From an uncultured Aquimarina sp. (GTDB lineage Bacteria; Bacteroidota; Bacteroidia; Flavobacteriales; Flavobacteriaceae): a DNA stretch of 64,000 nt. The stretch lies in NCBI RefSeq assembly GCF_947492405.1, contig NZ_CANLMP010000002.1, positions 186,001-250,000 on the forward strand. The letters run 5' to 3'. This document shows, in pieces, positions 47,696 through 56,090 of the stretch; position 1 is the first letter of the stretch, and every line of letters starts with the position of its first letter. The translations under genes and the position numbers were made by a program. The notes below the pieces were generated by a model. That model had not been told where the DNA came from, did not search any database, and saw nothing but the letters and a program-made list of their open reading frames with translations.

Positions 47696-47962
47696 TTATC
47701 TTCCCCATTTAATACGATTCCAGATTCTTTCGTGAAAGAAATACAGAATCATTTTCGTAATAAAATCAATAGATGCTATCGAAGTAGCTAGTGCTATCTC
47801 ACCAGTTAAAACATACGAAACTATCAATGTATCTAATGTACCAACTACTCTCCAACTCACTGCCTTTGCTATACTCCGCAATGGTTTTTCTGAAGTCCTA
47901 TCAGTCTCATACGATGTTTTCTTCGTAGCTACCTTATCTAATATCATTTGATCTACAATCAT
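47696..47962 (-). CDS. DUF2061 small membrane protein
   Basis: 88 residues with DUF2061 core RSIAKAVSWRVVGTLDTLIVSYVLTGE and ASIDFITKMILYFFHERIWNRIKWG, two membrane segments. Often next to cys genes in Bacteroidota; transport role suspected but unproven. First gene of the sulfate assimilation operon. Confidence 0.9.
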   Translation of the reverse strand: MIVDQMILDKVATKKTSYETDRTSEKPLRSIAKAVSWRVVGTLDTLIVSYVLTGEIALATSIASIDFITKMILYFFHERIWNRIKWGR

Positions 47963-47974
47963 TTTTTTTCTTAA

Positions 47975-48003
47975 AACCTATTACCCTATCGGAATAGTAG
48001 GTT
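47975..48003 (-). promoter_or_regulatory. Dyad operator at the cys operon start
   Basis: 29-bp dyad AACCTA...TAGGTT with inner CTAT TCCG ATAG. It begins 7 bp after the -7 element TACATTTG (48017-48010), so it overlaps the start site. The inner TATCGGAATA resembles Rrf2-family (CymR/IscR-like) cysteine-regulon sites, which is my inference; no regulator gene is nearby. Confidence 0.55.
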
Positions 48004-48009
48004 ATTAAA

Positions 48010-48017
48010 CAAATGTA
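48010..48017 (-). promoter_or_regulatory. Promoter -7 element of the cys operon
   Basis: TACATTTG on the minus strand, exact TAnnTTTG match, 48 bp before the DUF2061 ATG. No clear -33 TTG. Confidence 0.5.
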
Positions 48018-48136
48018 TATATAAAAATCTATTCATTAGTCTTAAATCATTGAAAAAATTACCAGAAATAAAAGAATTATGATATTATTAATAAAAAGCC
48101 TAGTGATTTAGTAGATTATTATAAAACTAAGCAATC

Positions 48137-51100
48137 TCATAAAGAATCCAATACAATAACTTCTATCTTTTTAGTGCTACAATTATTAAAAGAGTCCCAT
48201 ACTTTAATTTCTAAAGTGTGATGTCCTTGTGATAATCTACTTAATGTATAAGAAATTGATCCTTCCTGATAACTATTTTCATTATTAGTATAAAAATCAT
48301 TTAGGATTACCTTATATTTTTCTTTTCCGTCGATAATCATTTTCATTTGATGTCCGATTCCCATTGTAGAAACATTAATTCCATTCTCGTCGGCAAGCTC
48401 TATTTTCAATTCTGAATTAGTTTTAACAACATTAATTGCTTCCGACTTTTTACCATTTATTAATACTTTAATTTCTGGTCCTTTAGTATCCTGTGATTCT
48501 ACATTCGATATTCCACCTAATACTACATTTTCATATACACCAACCGCATCTTCCAAATCACTATCCATTTTAGCATATAAACTTATTTTACAATTCCCTA
48601 CAGACATGCTTACATCTTTTGGGACTATAAATTCGAAATCAAATCCTCCTTTTTTAATATTAAAATTTCCATTATATAGTATTACATCTTGATCTTTATA
48701 TTCTAGTTGTATAAGATTTCCTTTTCTATCCTTAATCCTATTATTTCCTAATGTCTTTTTAGTGTTTTTTTTATCAAATATCTTGATATAAATTTCTCCA
48801 TCGTAATTCTTTTTAACCTTCCCCAAACCATCTACTAGTTGTCCAGATATCCTAATCTTATCCAGAGCTTTTATTGTGTCTTTAAACTTTTGAGTAGGAA
48901 CACCATTAATTTTAGTGATACGAATACCGGGTCTTGGCATCTGAAGCGACATTGCGGGGTCTCCAATAAAAAAAACACTTCTTTTATCTTGATATCTTAG
49001 TTCATTTTTTAGTCTTAACACTGTTTCTGCAGGTTTCAAATAAGGGCCGTTTTCTGAAAAAAGAGTTTTCATTATTTTATTATTGATACTAACTCCTGCA
49101 TTCATAAATATTTCTCTAGTTGTTGCAATCATAGCTATAGCACCTCCATCTGGGTTTCTAAAAACATGTTCTCCAATAGAGATATCAAAAGGATTATCAA
49201 ATCGAGTTGCCAAACAGGTCACCGTAATAAATAGTGGCAGTTTATCTTTATTCCTAAGGTTAATAGCATCATTTTTAGTAAAGAAAAACTCTGTACCAAA
49301 ACCTTCTTCCTCTGCGTGTCCAAAATAATCTAATACCGCAACACCTTCTTCTATTCTCTCTATTAGTCTTTTAGTTACATTTGGATATCGCTCACCACCA
49401 GATGTTGATTTTTGAATATATGTGTCGCTATATATTTTAGAAATATTTAAAAAGGGATATTTTTTAACTAAAGAATCTCCTAAATTATTCAAATTTCTTT
49501 GAATGCCTTGCTCCCACTGTTTATCTACATCATCTGATAATAGAAGGATATTATTTCTCCAATCTCCAAAAGATTTTCTCTGATAGTATCTTATAATTTT
49601 ATCTACTACATCACCAGCCATAATATCTGTATCAACCAATATTCGACCAAGTACAATATCGAGATCATCTGTTGATTTCATTTCTCCTTCTTCTGGATCC
49701 ATCATTGCAAAAAAATCATCTGAAACATATGACCTCGTATTCGAAAAACTATCATAACTCATAAAACTAGGAATGATACTTTTCTTGTATGTATTTAGTA
49801 GTGAAGTATCATTAAGCATATGTTTATAATCTACCGTGGCATTTCCCATAAAACACACATAAGAAAGCTTCTTGCTATCATCTGATGCGTTTTCATACAC
49901 ATATCGAATAAAATTACGGATTGCAACTATATCTTGTTTCCCACTGCTAAACTCATTATAGATTTTCTGTACAGGAACCACTTTAACATTCAACTTATTC
50001 TGTACTCTATGAAAATCGGCTAATCGCTCTCCGGCGACTAACATATCTTTTTGAGTAATAATGATGTAATCAACATTTTTAAAGTTATTTTCTTTATCTA
50101 AAAAAATGGTTCCTTTCAGATTTTGATTCTCTACAATACTTGCTTTCGGTTTTACAGGTTCATAAAAATCCGAAGTAGTAACTGTAACAAACTTTTTTTT
50201 AGTATTTAATTGAGTTCTGAAAGAAAATTTATTAGAAAAAGAAGTGTTTTCGAAAACTCTAACCGCTTCTGGATTGGTTACATCCCAAATTTCAGAGATT
50301 TTCTTAGCTTTTCTGAAGCTTATTTCTCCTATTTCGTATTCAGAATCAGCACTGGGAATCGTAAATTCTAATTGTTTATCTGTTCCTACCAATGATCTTT
50401 CTGCAGAAACCCGAATATAATCCAGATAACTTTCTCCTAGTGATTTCGCTTCTACTTCGTATTGTAAACCTATCTGAACAACATCATCCTGGTTTTTAAT
50501 CTTTTTTTCTAAACTACCTTCTATTGCTATTAATCTCTTTGATACAGATCTAAATTTAATTTGCCCAGCTTCTTGTTTATTTACCCTAATTTTAAGTTTT
50601 GACGGTTTATGAGATTTAGCTACTGCAACAATTTTATATGTAATTGGTGTTGCATCCACTTTATCAGGAAAGTAAAATGAAAATTGTTTTTCTTCATTGT
50701 TTTTAATTTGATCTCCTAACCACCTTCTACCCATTATACCCAAATTATATTGATCGATTTCATAAAACTGATCTTCTTTAAACGTAGTAATAATTGTATC
50801 TGCTTTTTTATTAATGGAATCTGGATTGATTATTCTGCTTCCCCTTTTTCCAGATGTGGTTATAAAATAATACGATTTATCATCGTATACATTAATATGG
50901 GTTTTACTATCTGTATTGTATGCTTTTGTGCTTTGACCATAAAAGAGGATATAACCATCTGATAGTCCACCATTTTTTCCTACTACTACTTTTATGGCAT
51001 TTTCCTTTAGATCAAACTCAGTATTTTCACTATTCTTAAGAGGAAGCATGTGTCCTCCATTTCCGTAAATTTTAATTGTTGCAGGATCTATTGTCGTAAT

Positions 51101-51328
51101 ATCCAACCCTAAATCAGATAAAAATTTTGGAGTAAGTTTATATATTCCTGTTTTCTCAATATAAAACCTGTACCAATTACCGGTTGCTAATACAGAGTGA
51201 GATAAAGGAATCTTTTTTACAATTTGTTTTACAGTATCTTTCTTTTTTTCGGGAATAAACTGTGTTTGATTTCCATAAAAAGAAGCACTCAATAAAGCAA
51301 CAAAACATAATAAAACACTTCTTTTCAT
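48137..51328 (-). CDS. PorU-like C25 cysteine protease (short form)
   Basis: 1063 residues with a signal peptide (about 1-20). Matches the T9SS sortase PorU from LATGNWYRFYIEKTGIYKL (about 47) through the C25 gingipain domain (about 415-790), with catalytic His671 (DYFGHAEEEGFGTE) and Cys705 (VTCLATRFDNPF), to GHHTLEIKVWDSFNN near the end. Compared with typical flavobacterial PorU (about 1250-1300 residues) it lacks roughly 200 N-terminal residues and the C-terminal sorting domain. PorU cleaves the CTD of T9SS cargo and attaches A-LPS; this may be a paralogue with a different role. Monocistronic. Confidence 0.82.
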   Translation of the reverse strand: MKRSVLLCFVALLSASFYGNQTQFIPEKKKDTVKQIVKKIPLSHSVLATGNWYRFYIEKTGIYKLTPKFLSDLGLDITTIDPATIKIYGNGGHMLPLKNSENTEFDLKENAIKVVVGKNGGLSDGYILFYGQSTKAYNTDSKTHINVYDDKSYYFITTSGKRGSRIINPDSINKKADTIITTFKEDQFYEIDQYNLGIMGRRWLGDQIKNNEEKQFSFYFPDKVDATPITYKIVAVAKSHKPSKLKIRVNKQEAGQIKFRSVSKRLIAIEGSLEKKIKNQDDVVQIGLQYEVEAKSLGESYLDYIRVSAERSLVGTDKQLEFTIPSADSEYEIGEISFRKAKKISEIWDVTNPEAVRVFENTSFSNKFSFRTQLNTKKKFVTVTTSDFYEPVKPKASIVENQNLKGTIFLDKENNFKNVDYIIITQKDMLVAGERLADFHRVQNKLNVKVVPVQKIYNEFSSGKQDIVAIRNFIRYVYENASDDSKKLSYVCFMGNATVDYKHMLNDTSLLNTYKKSIIPSFMSYDSFSNTRSYVSDDFFAMMDPEEGEMKSTDDLDIVLGRILVDTDIMAGDVVDKIIRYYQRKSFGDWRNNILLLSDDVDKQWEQGIQRNLNNLGDSLVKKYPFLNISKIYSDTYIQKSTSGGERYPNVTKRLIERIEEGVAVLDYFGHAEEEGFGTEFFFTKNDAINLRNKDKLPLFITVTCLATRFDNPFDISIGEHVFRNPDGGAIAMIATTREIFMNAGVSINNKIMKTLFSENGPYLKPAETVLRLKNELRYQDKRSVFFIGDPAMSLQMPRPGIRITKINGVPTQKFKDTIKALDKIRISGQLVDGLGKVKKNYDGEIYIKIFDKKNTKKTLGNNRIKDRKGNLIQLEYKDQDVILYNGNFNIKKGGFDFEFIVPKDVSMSVGNCKISLYAKMDSDLEDAVGVYENVVLGGISNVESQDTKGPEIKVLINGKKSEAINVVKTNSELKIELADENGINVSTMGIGHQMKMIIDGKEKYKVILNDFYTNNENSYQEGSISYTLSRLSQGHHTLEIKVWDSFNNCSTKKIEVIVLDSL

Positions 51329-51632
51329 AAAAATAAAATGATAAAATAAATATACATTTTATATTTCATGAATCGTACCATTCTTATTTAGAAAGAAAAG
51401 ATTTCATTTATAAAAAGCTTAACGAATTAATAGGTTATTAAGCAGATCTCAAAGCAAGTATGATTTATACATATGATGATGATTATTAAATTTTCAAAAA
51501 CCATCCTTTTTGGGTGGGAAAATTAATAATAGGTAATTTTACTTTTACGTTTGGCTAAAATTTAATTAGTACACTTTCTACATTTGAATTTTACCATTCA
51601 GATAAATTTATAAACCGATTGATTATTTTGTT
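51329..51632. other. Divergent intergenic region, 304 bp
   Basis: Carries promoters for the PorU-like gene (left) and the lipoprotein gene (right; TACATTTG at 51579-51586). No gene seen. Confidence 0.5.
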
Positions 51633-52169
51633 ATGAAAAAACTTACGTTGCTTTTATTTTTAATCTCTACTACTCTATTCATTTCCTGCGGAAGTGATGA
51701 TAATGATCCTTCCATAGGGATTGATGAAACTCAAATTACAGGAGATTGGAAATTAGAGGCATTCCGATTGGATAATGGTCAGACTTTTGTTGAATCTGAA
51801 GGAACTAGTGTTCTATTTTCTGAATTCTCTTCATTTGGAAAAGATTTTAATACGATTATTACTTTTTCTGAAGACCCTCAAACTTTCACAAGTGATGGAG
51901 GATACACTACCGTTCTTACGAATACAATTATTGGTCAGGAAACCACTACTCAAGAAATTCCTACTCCTGGTTTCGCAGCTTCTGGAGAATGGAAAATTGA
52001 AAGCGGGAATCTAATTTTAGACGTTCAAGGAACTGAAGAGTCTTTTAAAATTTCTGGTTTGAATTCTCAAACTCTTTTACTTGAAAAAGCGCTAAATGAA
52101 TCCATTCCTTTTTCAGGATTCACACAGGTTTCAACAGGCATGACATTTTTTACATTTACAAAACAATAG
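51633..52169 (+). CDS. Lipocalin-like lipoprotein
   Basis: 178 residues. Lipoprotein signal ending LFISC followed by GSDDND. The rest resembles the lipocalin-like beta-barrels common in Bacteroidota (ITGDWKLEAFRLDNG, FSEDPQTFTSDGGY, SGEWKIESGNLILD). Function unknown. Ends in a perfect palindromic terminator. Confidence 0.75.
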   Translation: MKKLTLLLFLISTTLFISCGSDDNDPSIGIDETQITGDWKLEAFRLDNGQTFVESEGTSVLFSEFSSFGKDFNTIITFSEDPQTFTSDGGYTTVLTNTIIGQETTTQEIPTPGFAASGEWKIESGNLILDVQGTEESFKISGLNSQTLLLEKALNESIPFSGFTQVSTGMTFFTFTKQ

Positions 52170-52185
52170 ACTTTCTAAAGATTTT

Positions 52186-52225
52186 TAATAAAAAGGGTAG
52201 AAAAATTTTTCTACCCTTTTTATTA
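52186..52225. terminator. Perfect 40-bp palindromic terminator
   Basis: Arms 52186-52205 and 52206-52225 are exactly complementary (AAAAGGGTAGAAAAA / TTTTTCTACCCTTTT plus flanks). Works on both strands: ends the lipoprotein gene on + and holds the stop of the metZ remnant on -. Confidence 0.9.
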
Positions 52226-52333
52226 TATAACTTCCAAGGCCTGTTTAATATCGGCTATCACATCATCAATATGTTCTAATCCTACTGAGCATCTTACCAT
52301 TCCGTCAGTAATTCCTACCGCCAATTTATCCTC
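52223..52333 (-). pseudogene. metZ 3'-end remnant
   Basis: Minus-strand frame of 36 codons plus stop, EDKLAVGITDGMVRCSVGLE..., corresponding to the C-terminus of the metZ gene at 54216-55394. Bases 52262-52333 match 54255-54326 at 71 of 72 positions; the last 12 codons differ (VIADIKQALEVI versus IIEDLEQALEQS). Upstream of 52333 the similarity stops, so there is no start or catalytic part. It marks where metZ once ended. Confidence 0.85.
52262..52333. repeat. Direct repeat copy 1 (metZ end)
   Basis: 72 bp, one mismatch to 54255-54326 (A at 52307 versus C at 54300). The two copies bracket the 52520-54172 gene in the same orientation. Confidence 0.9.
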
Positions 52334-52519
52334 ACAAAATGATAAATTATAATTTTATTTCAAAATTCATAGTAACAAATTATAAGTTTAAGACATTAAT
52401 ATAAAGATACTCTAAACCGCTTTTCTGAATTCCTCAATTAAAGAACATTTTGAAAATAAAATATTTGGAAAACTGTATTTTCAAATATTTAAAATAGAAA
52501 TTTATCAAGTTAAAGAAAC

Positions 52520-54172
52520 ATGAGACATACCGTATTTTTATTAGCAATTTTTATTAGCAATTTGTGTATTTCGCAAACCGCTCCCTTTACTTGCGTAAAA
52601 AAAATTAATCCAGACACAAGAGGTACCGAAATTACAATTTCAGCAGAAAACTCTACAAACAATATAATTACCGAAGTTCCACCATGGATAATTATGGGAT
52701 GTTGGAGAGGGTATTTTTACAACGAAGTGGGCAGAAACACACGTTTTATAACTACTGCAAAAAATATGGTAGATAATACTGAGGCTGGATCATGTAATAG
52801 TTTTATAGAAGCTTGCATTCCTAAAAGAACAGATTTCAACGTCTCCGTTAGAATACCTAACTATACCATTAGCGAAGTCCATCACGCAAATTGGCAAACC
52901 AGATCAACTGATCATATAAGAAATTATGCAGGAATATACGCAGCAGAAACGGTTAAGCAATTAGATAAAATAATTAATATAGGATTTGTTCATGGTGAAA
53001 ATGGTGCGAATTATAGTCATGAATATCAAAACAACTTTAGAAGTTACGACACTACTGCTGTATGGTCTGCTCCATTAGAAAATTACTATGCATTTTTAAG
53101 TATGGCATGGTTAAAAAGTAATCAAGAAAATGGATGGGGGCATGAAGAGTATAATGATATGGGACCAATTGCTTGGCCAAGTACTGGATATTTAAAAAAT
53201 GCCACCAAGATCAACTATGACAACAATTCAACGGCTCCAACATTTTCACCATACTACATAGGAGGCGAAAAGTTAACTAGCGGATTACGACACCCTTCAT
53301 CTATTAAACACAATGGATATATCTATGTATTCTTTTCTGAATCTAGCCCAAGAATGATTTCTGCTTCTGGCATCAAAGTCCTAAGAGTTCCAGAATCCCA
53401 AGCTACAAACCCAAATGCATACAAAATTTATTATAATGGCGGTTGGTATAAATCATTACCTGAAAATTTCACTAAAGAAAGGCTAGCTGATTTTCTTCAA
53501 GTAGAAGGACCAAAAAGCACTTCTATTTTAGGATCTAGTCATCGATTTAGCGTTGCAAAAGTTCGAGACACCAATTACTTTATCGGAGTTAGAGAATATC
53601 GCAATCACACAAATAAAACTTACCATATTTCTTTGCACAAATCGTTCGATCTCACAAATTGGAGCGAAGGATATGACATCTATTTTGCTGATGATCAAGA
53701 TGGTCAAGCTTGGAGTAAAAGTGATTTACATTATCCTATATTTATGGATAAATACGGAAAATCAAATACAGTTATCGACAGAGATAAGTTCTATATCTTG
53801 TTCAGTAAAACTAATGGCTTCGATAAAATAAGAAGATGGGAGCTAAATTTAACCTGTTCAGACGATGAAATACCTTGCCTTAAGCCACTAGATTTTACAT
53901 TATCAAAAGAAAACAACACTCCCTCAACAACATTATTAGATTGTAGTAACATATACATTAAAAACAACATATTAATGTTACCAGTACTCACAAATGGTTC
54001 TTATAGTATCGAAATTTACAACATTTCCGGACAAAGGATAATGAGCAAATCACTTTCTAATAAAGAAAACTTACTATCACTTAAGAACTATGCTCCAAAG
54101 AATTCTATCCTATTGTATACTCTAAAAAACACAACTACAGGAAATTATTGCAATGGAAAAATAGTTTTTTAA
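52520..54172 (+). CDS. Secreted protein, probable T9SS cargo
   Basis: 550 residues. Signal peptide (about 1-18, ending CISQ). The C-terminal 75 residues (SYSIEIYNISGQRIMSKSLSNK, then NSILLYTLKN and GKIVF) fit a type A T9SS sorting domain. The main part has Trp/Tyr-rich strands such as SGLRHPSSIKHNGYIYVFFSESSP and SSHRFSVAKVRDTNYFIGVREY, suggesting a beta-propeller or glycoside-hydrolase-like fold; no family recognised. It lies between two copies of the metZ 3' end, so it was probably inserted here. Many AAC/AAT codons, similar to neighbours. Confidence 0.75.
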   Translation: MRHTVFLLAIFISNLCISQTAPFTCVKKINPDTRGTEITISAENSTNNIITEVPPWIIMGCWRGYFYNEVGRNTRFITTAKNMVDNTEAGSCNSFIEACIPKRTDFNVSVRIPNYTISEVHHANWQTRSTDHIRNYAGIYAAETVKQLDKIINIGFVHGENGANYSHEYQNNFRSYDTTAVWSAPLENYYAFLSMAWLKSNQENGWGHEEYNDMGPIAWPSTGYLKNATKINYDNNSTAPTFSPYYIGGEKLTSGLRHPSSIKHNGYIYVFFSESSPRMISASGIKVLRVPESQATNPNAYKIYYNGGWYKSLPENFTKERLADFLQVEGPKSTSILGSSHRFSVAKVRDTNYFIGVREYRNHTNKTYHISLHKSFDLTNWSEGYDIYFADDQDGQAWSKSDLHYPIFMDKYGKSNTVIDRDKFYILFSKTNGFDKIRRWELNLTCSDDEIPCLKPLDFTLSKENNTPSTTLLDCSNIYIKNNILMLPVLTNGSYSIEIYNISGQRIMSKSLSNKENLLSLKNYAPKNSILLYTLKNTTTGNYCNGKIVF

Positions 54173-54180
54173 TAAAAAAG

Positions 54181-54221
54181 TCATAAAACATATCTAGTTT
54201 TAAATTAGATATGTTTTATGA
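54181..54221. terminator. Bidirectional terminator between the T9SS gene and metZ
   Basis: Perfect 16-bp stem TCATAAAACATATCTA / TAGATATGTTTTATGA (54181-54196, 54206-54221), 9-nt loop. The metZ stop lies in the right arm. Confidence 0.85.
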
Positions 54222-55394
54222 TTGTTCTAAAGCTTGCTCCAGATCCTCAATAATATCATCAATATGTTCTAATCCTACTGAGCATCTTACCATTCCGTCC
54301 GTAATTCCTACCGCCAATTTATCCTCTACCGCTAGTTTACTATGCGTTGTAGATGCAGGGTGAGTTACAATAGTTCTGGTATCTCCTAAATTCGCAGAAA
54401 GTGAACACATTTTTATGTTATCAAAAAATGTCTTTCCTCCTTTTACTCCGTTTTTAACTTCGAAAGCTACGATATTACCTCCTAATTTCATTTGCTTCTT
54501 AGCTACTTCGTATTGTGGGTGCGATTTAAGAAAAGGATATTTCACCCAATTTACTTTAGGATGTTCTTCTAAAAACTCGGCTAATTTTAAGGCATTTTCG
54601 CAATGTCTATCTACTCTTACTGCTAATGTCTCCAAACTTTTTGACAACACCCAAGCATTGAACGGTGATAAAGCAGGTCCCGTATTTCGAGAAAACAAAT
54701 AAATCTCTCTAATCAATTCCTTTTTCCCTACAGTTACTCCCCCTAATACACGCCCCTGTCCATCAATCAATTTCGTAGCTGAATGAATCACTAAATCTGC
54801 ACCAAATTTTATAGGGTTTTGTAAATATGGTGTTGCAAAACAATTATCAATAACCAATAACAGCTTATGTTTTTTCGCAATCTCACCTAACAACTCTAGA
54901 TCTAATACATCTACCCCGGGATTTGTAGGAGATTCTGCATAAATGATTTTAGTATTAGGCTGTATCAGGCTTTCTACTTTATCAACCTCATTAACTGGAA
55001 AATAACTTGTTTCTATATTCCATTTAGGAAAGTATTTAGTAAACAACGAATGTGTGGATCCAAATACGGATCTTGCAGAAACTATATGATCACCAGCATC
55101 TAATAATGCCGCAAATGTAGAAAATACCGCAGCCATTCCTGTAGCAAAGGCATAGCCGTCTTCTGCTCCTTCTAATTTGCAGATTTTATCCACAAACTCT
55201 GTGGTATTGGGGTTACTAAAACGACTATACAAGTTGCGATCTTTCTCTTCTGCAAAGGCTGCTCTCATTTCTTCAGAATCTTCAAAAACAAATCCTGAAG
55301 TTAGATACATAGGTGTAGAATGTTCTAAAAACTGAGTTTTCTCTGTTTGAGTTCTTACAGCCTGTGTTTCAAAATTTTGGCTTTTTAAGCTCAT
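54216..55394 (-). CDS. metZ: O-succinylhomoserine sulfhydrylase (trans-sulfuration PLP enzyme)
   Basis: 392 residues. Cys/Met metabolism PLP family with Lys in HSATKLIDGQGRVLGG, ATGMAAVFSTFAAL and SPTNPGVDV motifs. Makes homocysteine from O-acylhomoserine and sulfide. It overlaps osmC by 4 bp, ending the metY-metX-thrA-osmC-metZ unit. Substrate (acetyl versus succinyl) is not certain, since MetX in this operon would make the acetyl ester. Its last codons differ from the remnant at 52223-52333. Confidence 0.9.
   Translation of the reverse strand: MSLKSQNFETQAVRTQTEKTQFLEHSTPMYLTSGFVFEDSEEMRAAFAEEKDRNLYSRFSNPNTTEFVDKICKLEGAEDGYAFATGMAAVFSTFAALLDAGDHIVSARSVFGSTHSLFTKYFPKWNIETSYFPVNEVDKVESLIQPNTKIIYAESPTNPGVDVLDLELLGEIAKKHKLLLVIDNCFATPYLQNPIKFGADLVIHSATKLIDGQGRVLGGVTVGKKELIREIYLFSRNTGPALSPFNAWVLSKSLETLAVRVDRHCENALKLAEFLEEHPKVNWVKYPFLKSHPQYEVAKKQMKLGGNIVAFEVKNGVKGGKTFFDNIKMCSLSANLGDTRTIVTHPASTTHSKLAVEDKLAVGITDGMVRCSVGLEHIDDIIEDLEQALEQS
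54255..54326. repeat. Direct repeat copy 2 (metZ end)
   Basis: 72 bp within the 3' end of metZ, 71/72 identical to 52262-52333; offset 1993 bp. Confidence 0.9.
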
Positions 55395-55816
55395 ACTTCT
55401 TTATTATTAACGACTACTTTATACTTGATCGTTGCGGTTGGCTCTAATGTTTTAGAAACGGAACAATATTTTTCGAATGATAATTGTGCTGCTCTTTTGG
55501 CTTTTTCTGGAGCTATCTCTCCTTCTAAATACACAGTAACCGAAATCTCTTTAAATGGTTTCGCTCCGTCAATTTCTACTCGGGATCCATCTACTTCGGC
55601 TCTATAATCTGTAATTTCTTGTCGTTGTTTTTTTAATATAGAAATCACATCGATAGCACTGCACCCAGCAACTCCCATCAACACATATTCCATTGGACTT
55701 GGTGCTAAATCATGGCCTCCGACTTCGGGTTTACTATCAATATAGGTTAGATGCCCTCTTTCATTTTTTAGCTCAAAATGATAATCGTTATCTATTCTTT
55801 TTAACTCTATTTTCAT
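55391..55816 (-). CDS. OsmC family protein
   Basis: 141 residues from the ATG at 55816 (MKIELKRIDN). The open frame upstream is only the CTTCGAC repeat, so I discard the longer start. OsmC/Ohr fold: GGHDLAPSPMEYVLMGVAGCSAIDVISILKKQ with the reactive Cys, and a second Cys (FEKYCSVSKTL). Thiol peroxidase-like; often linked to sulfur genes. Overlaps metZ by 4 bp. Confidence 0.9.
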   Translation of the reverse strand: MKIELKRIDNDYHFELKNERGHLTYIDSKPEVGGHDLAPSPMEYVLMGVAGCSAIDVISILKKQRQEITDYRAEVDGSRVEIDGAKPFKEISVTVYLEGEIAPEKAKRAAQLSFEKYCSVSKTLEPTATIKYKVVVNNKEV

Positions 55817-55850
55817 TGTTTCTGTTTTATTTATGTTATTTGGGCGTACC

Positions 55851-55945
55851 CTTCGACTCCACTTCGACAACACTTCGACAACACTTCGACAACACTTCGA
55901 CAAGCTCAGTGTGACATCTTAGTGTGGCATCTTAGTGTGACATCT
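55851..55945. repeat. Tandem minisatellite between thrA and osmC
   Basis: ACTTCGACAAC (11 bp) three times at 55861-55893 plus a partial copy to 55904, then three 13-bp units AGTGTG(A/G)CATCTT (55908-55945). They join as CTTCGACAAGCTCAGTGTGACA, a form common as a dispersed repeat in Flavobacteriaceae. Confidence 0.85.
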
Positions 55946-56090
55946 CAGGGTCGGGCTTTCTGCTATATTTTTTCTGTTTACTTTTCGACTCCGCTCTAAG
56001 TACCAGAAAAGGATGCCACATCAAATGTTTTACATTCATGATTTCTTAAATCGATAAAAAACAATGAGTAATCTCTAATGCAATTAAATT

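Noticed and set aside
55817..55903. Extended OsmC start with Ser/Arg-rich leader
   Set aside because: Encoded by the CTTCGACAACA tandem repeat; OsmC proteins start at MKIEL.
55861..55904. Possible CRISPR-like array
   Set aside because: The units are contiguous 11-bp repeats without spacers, and no cas genes are present.
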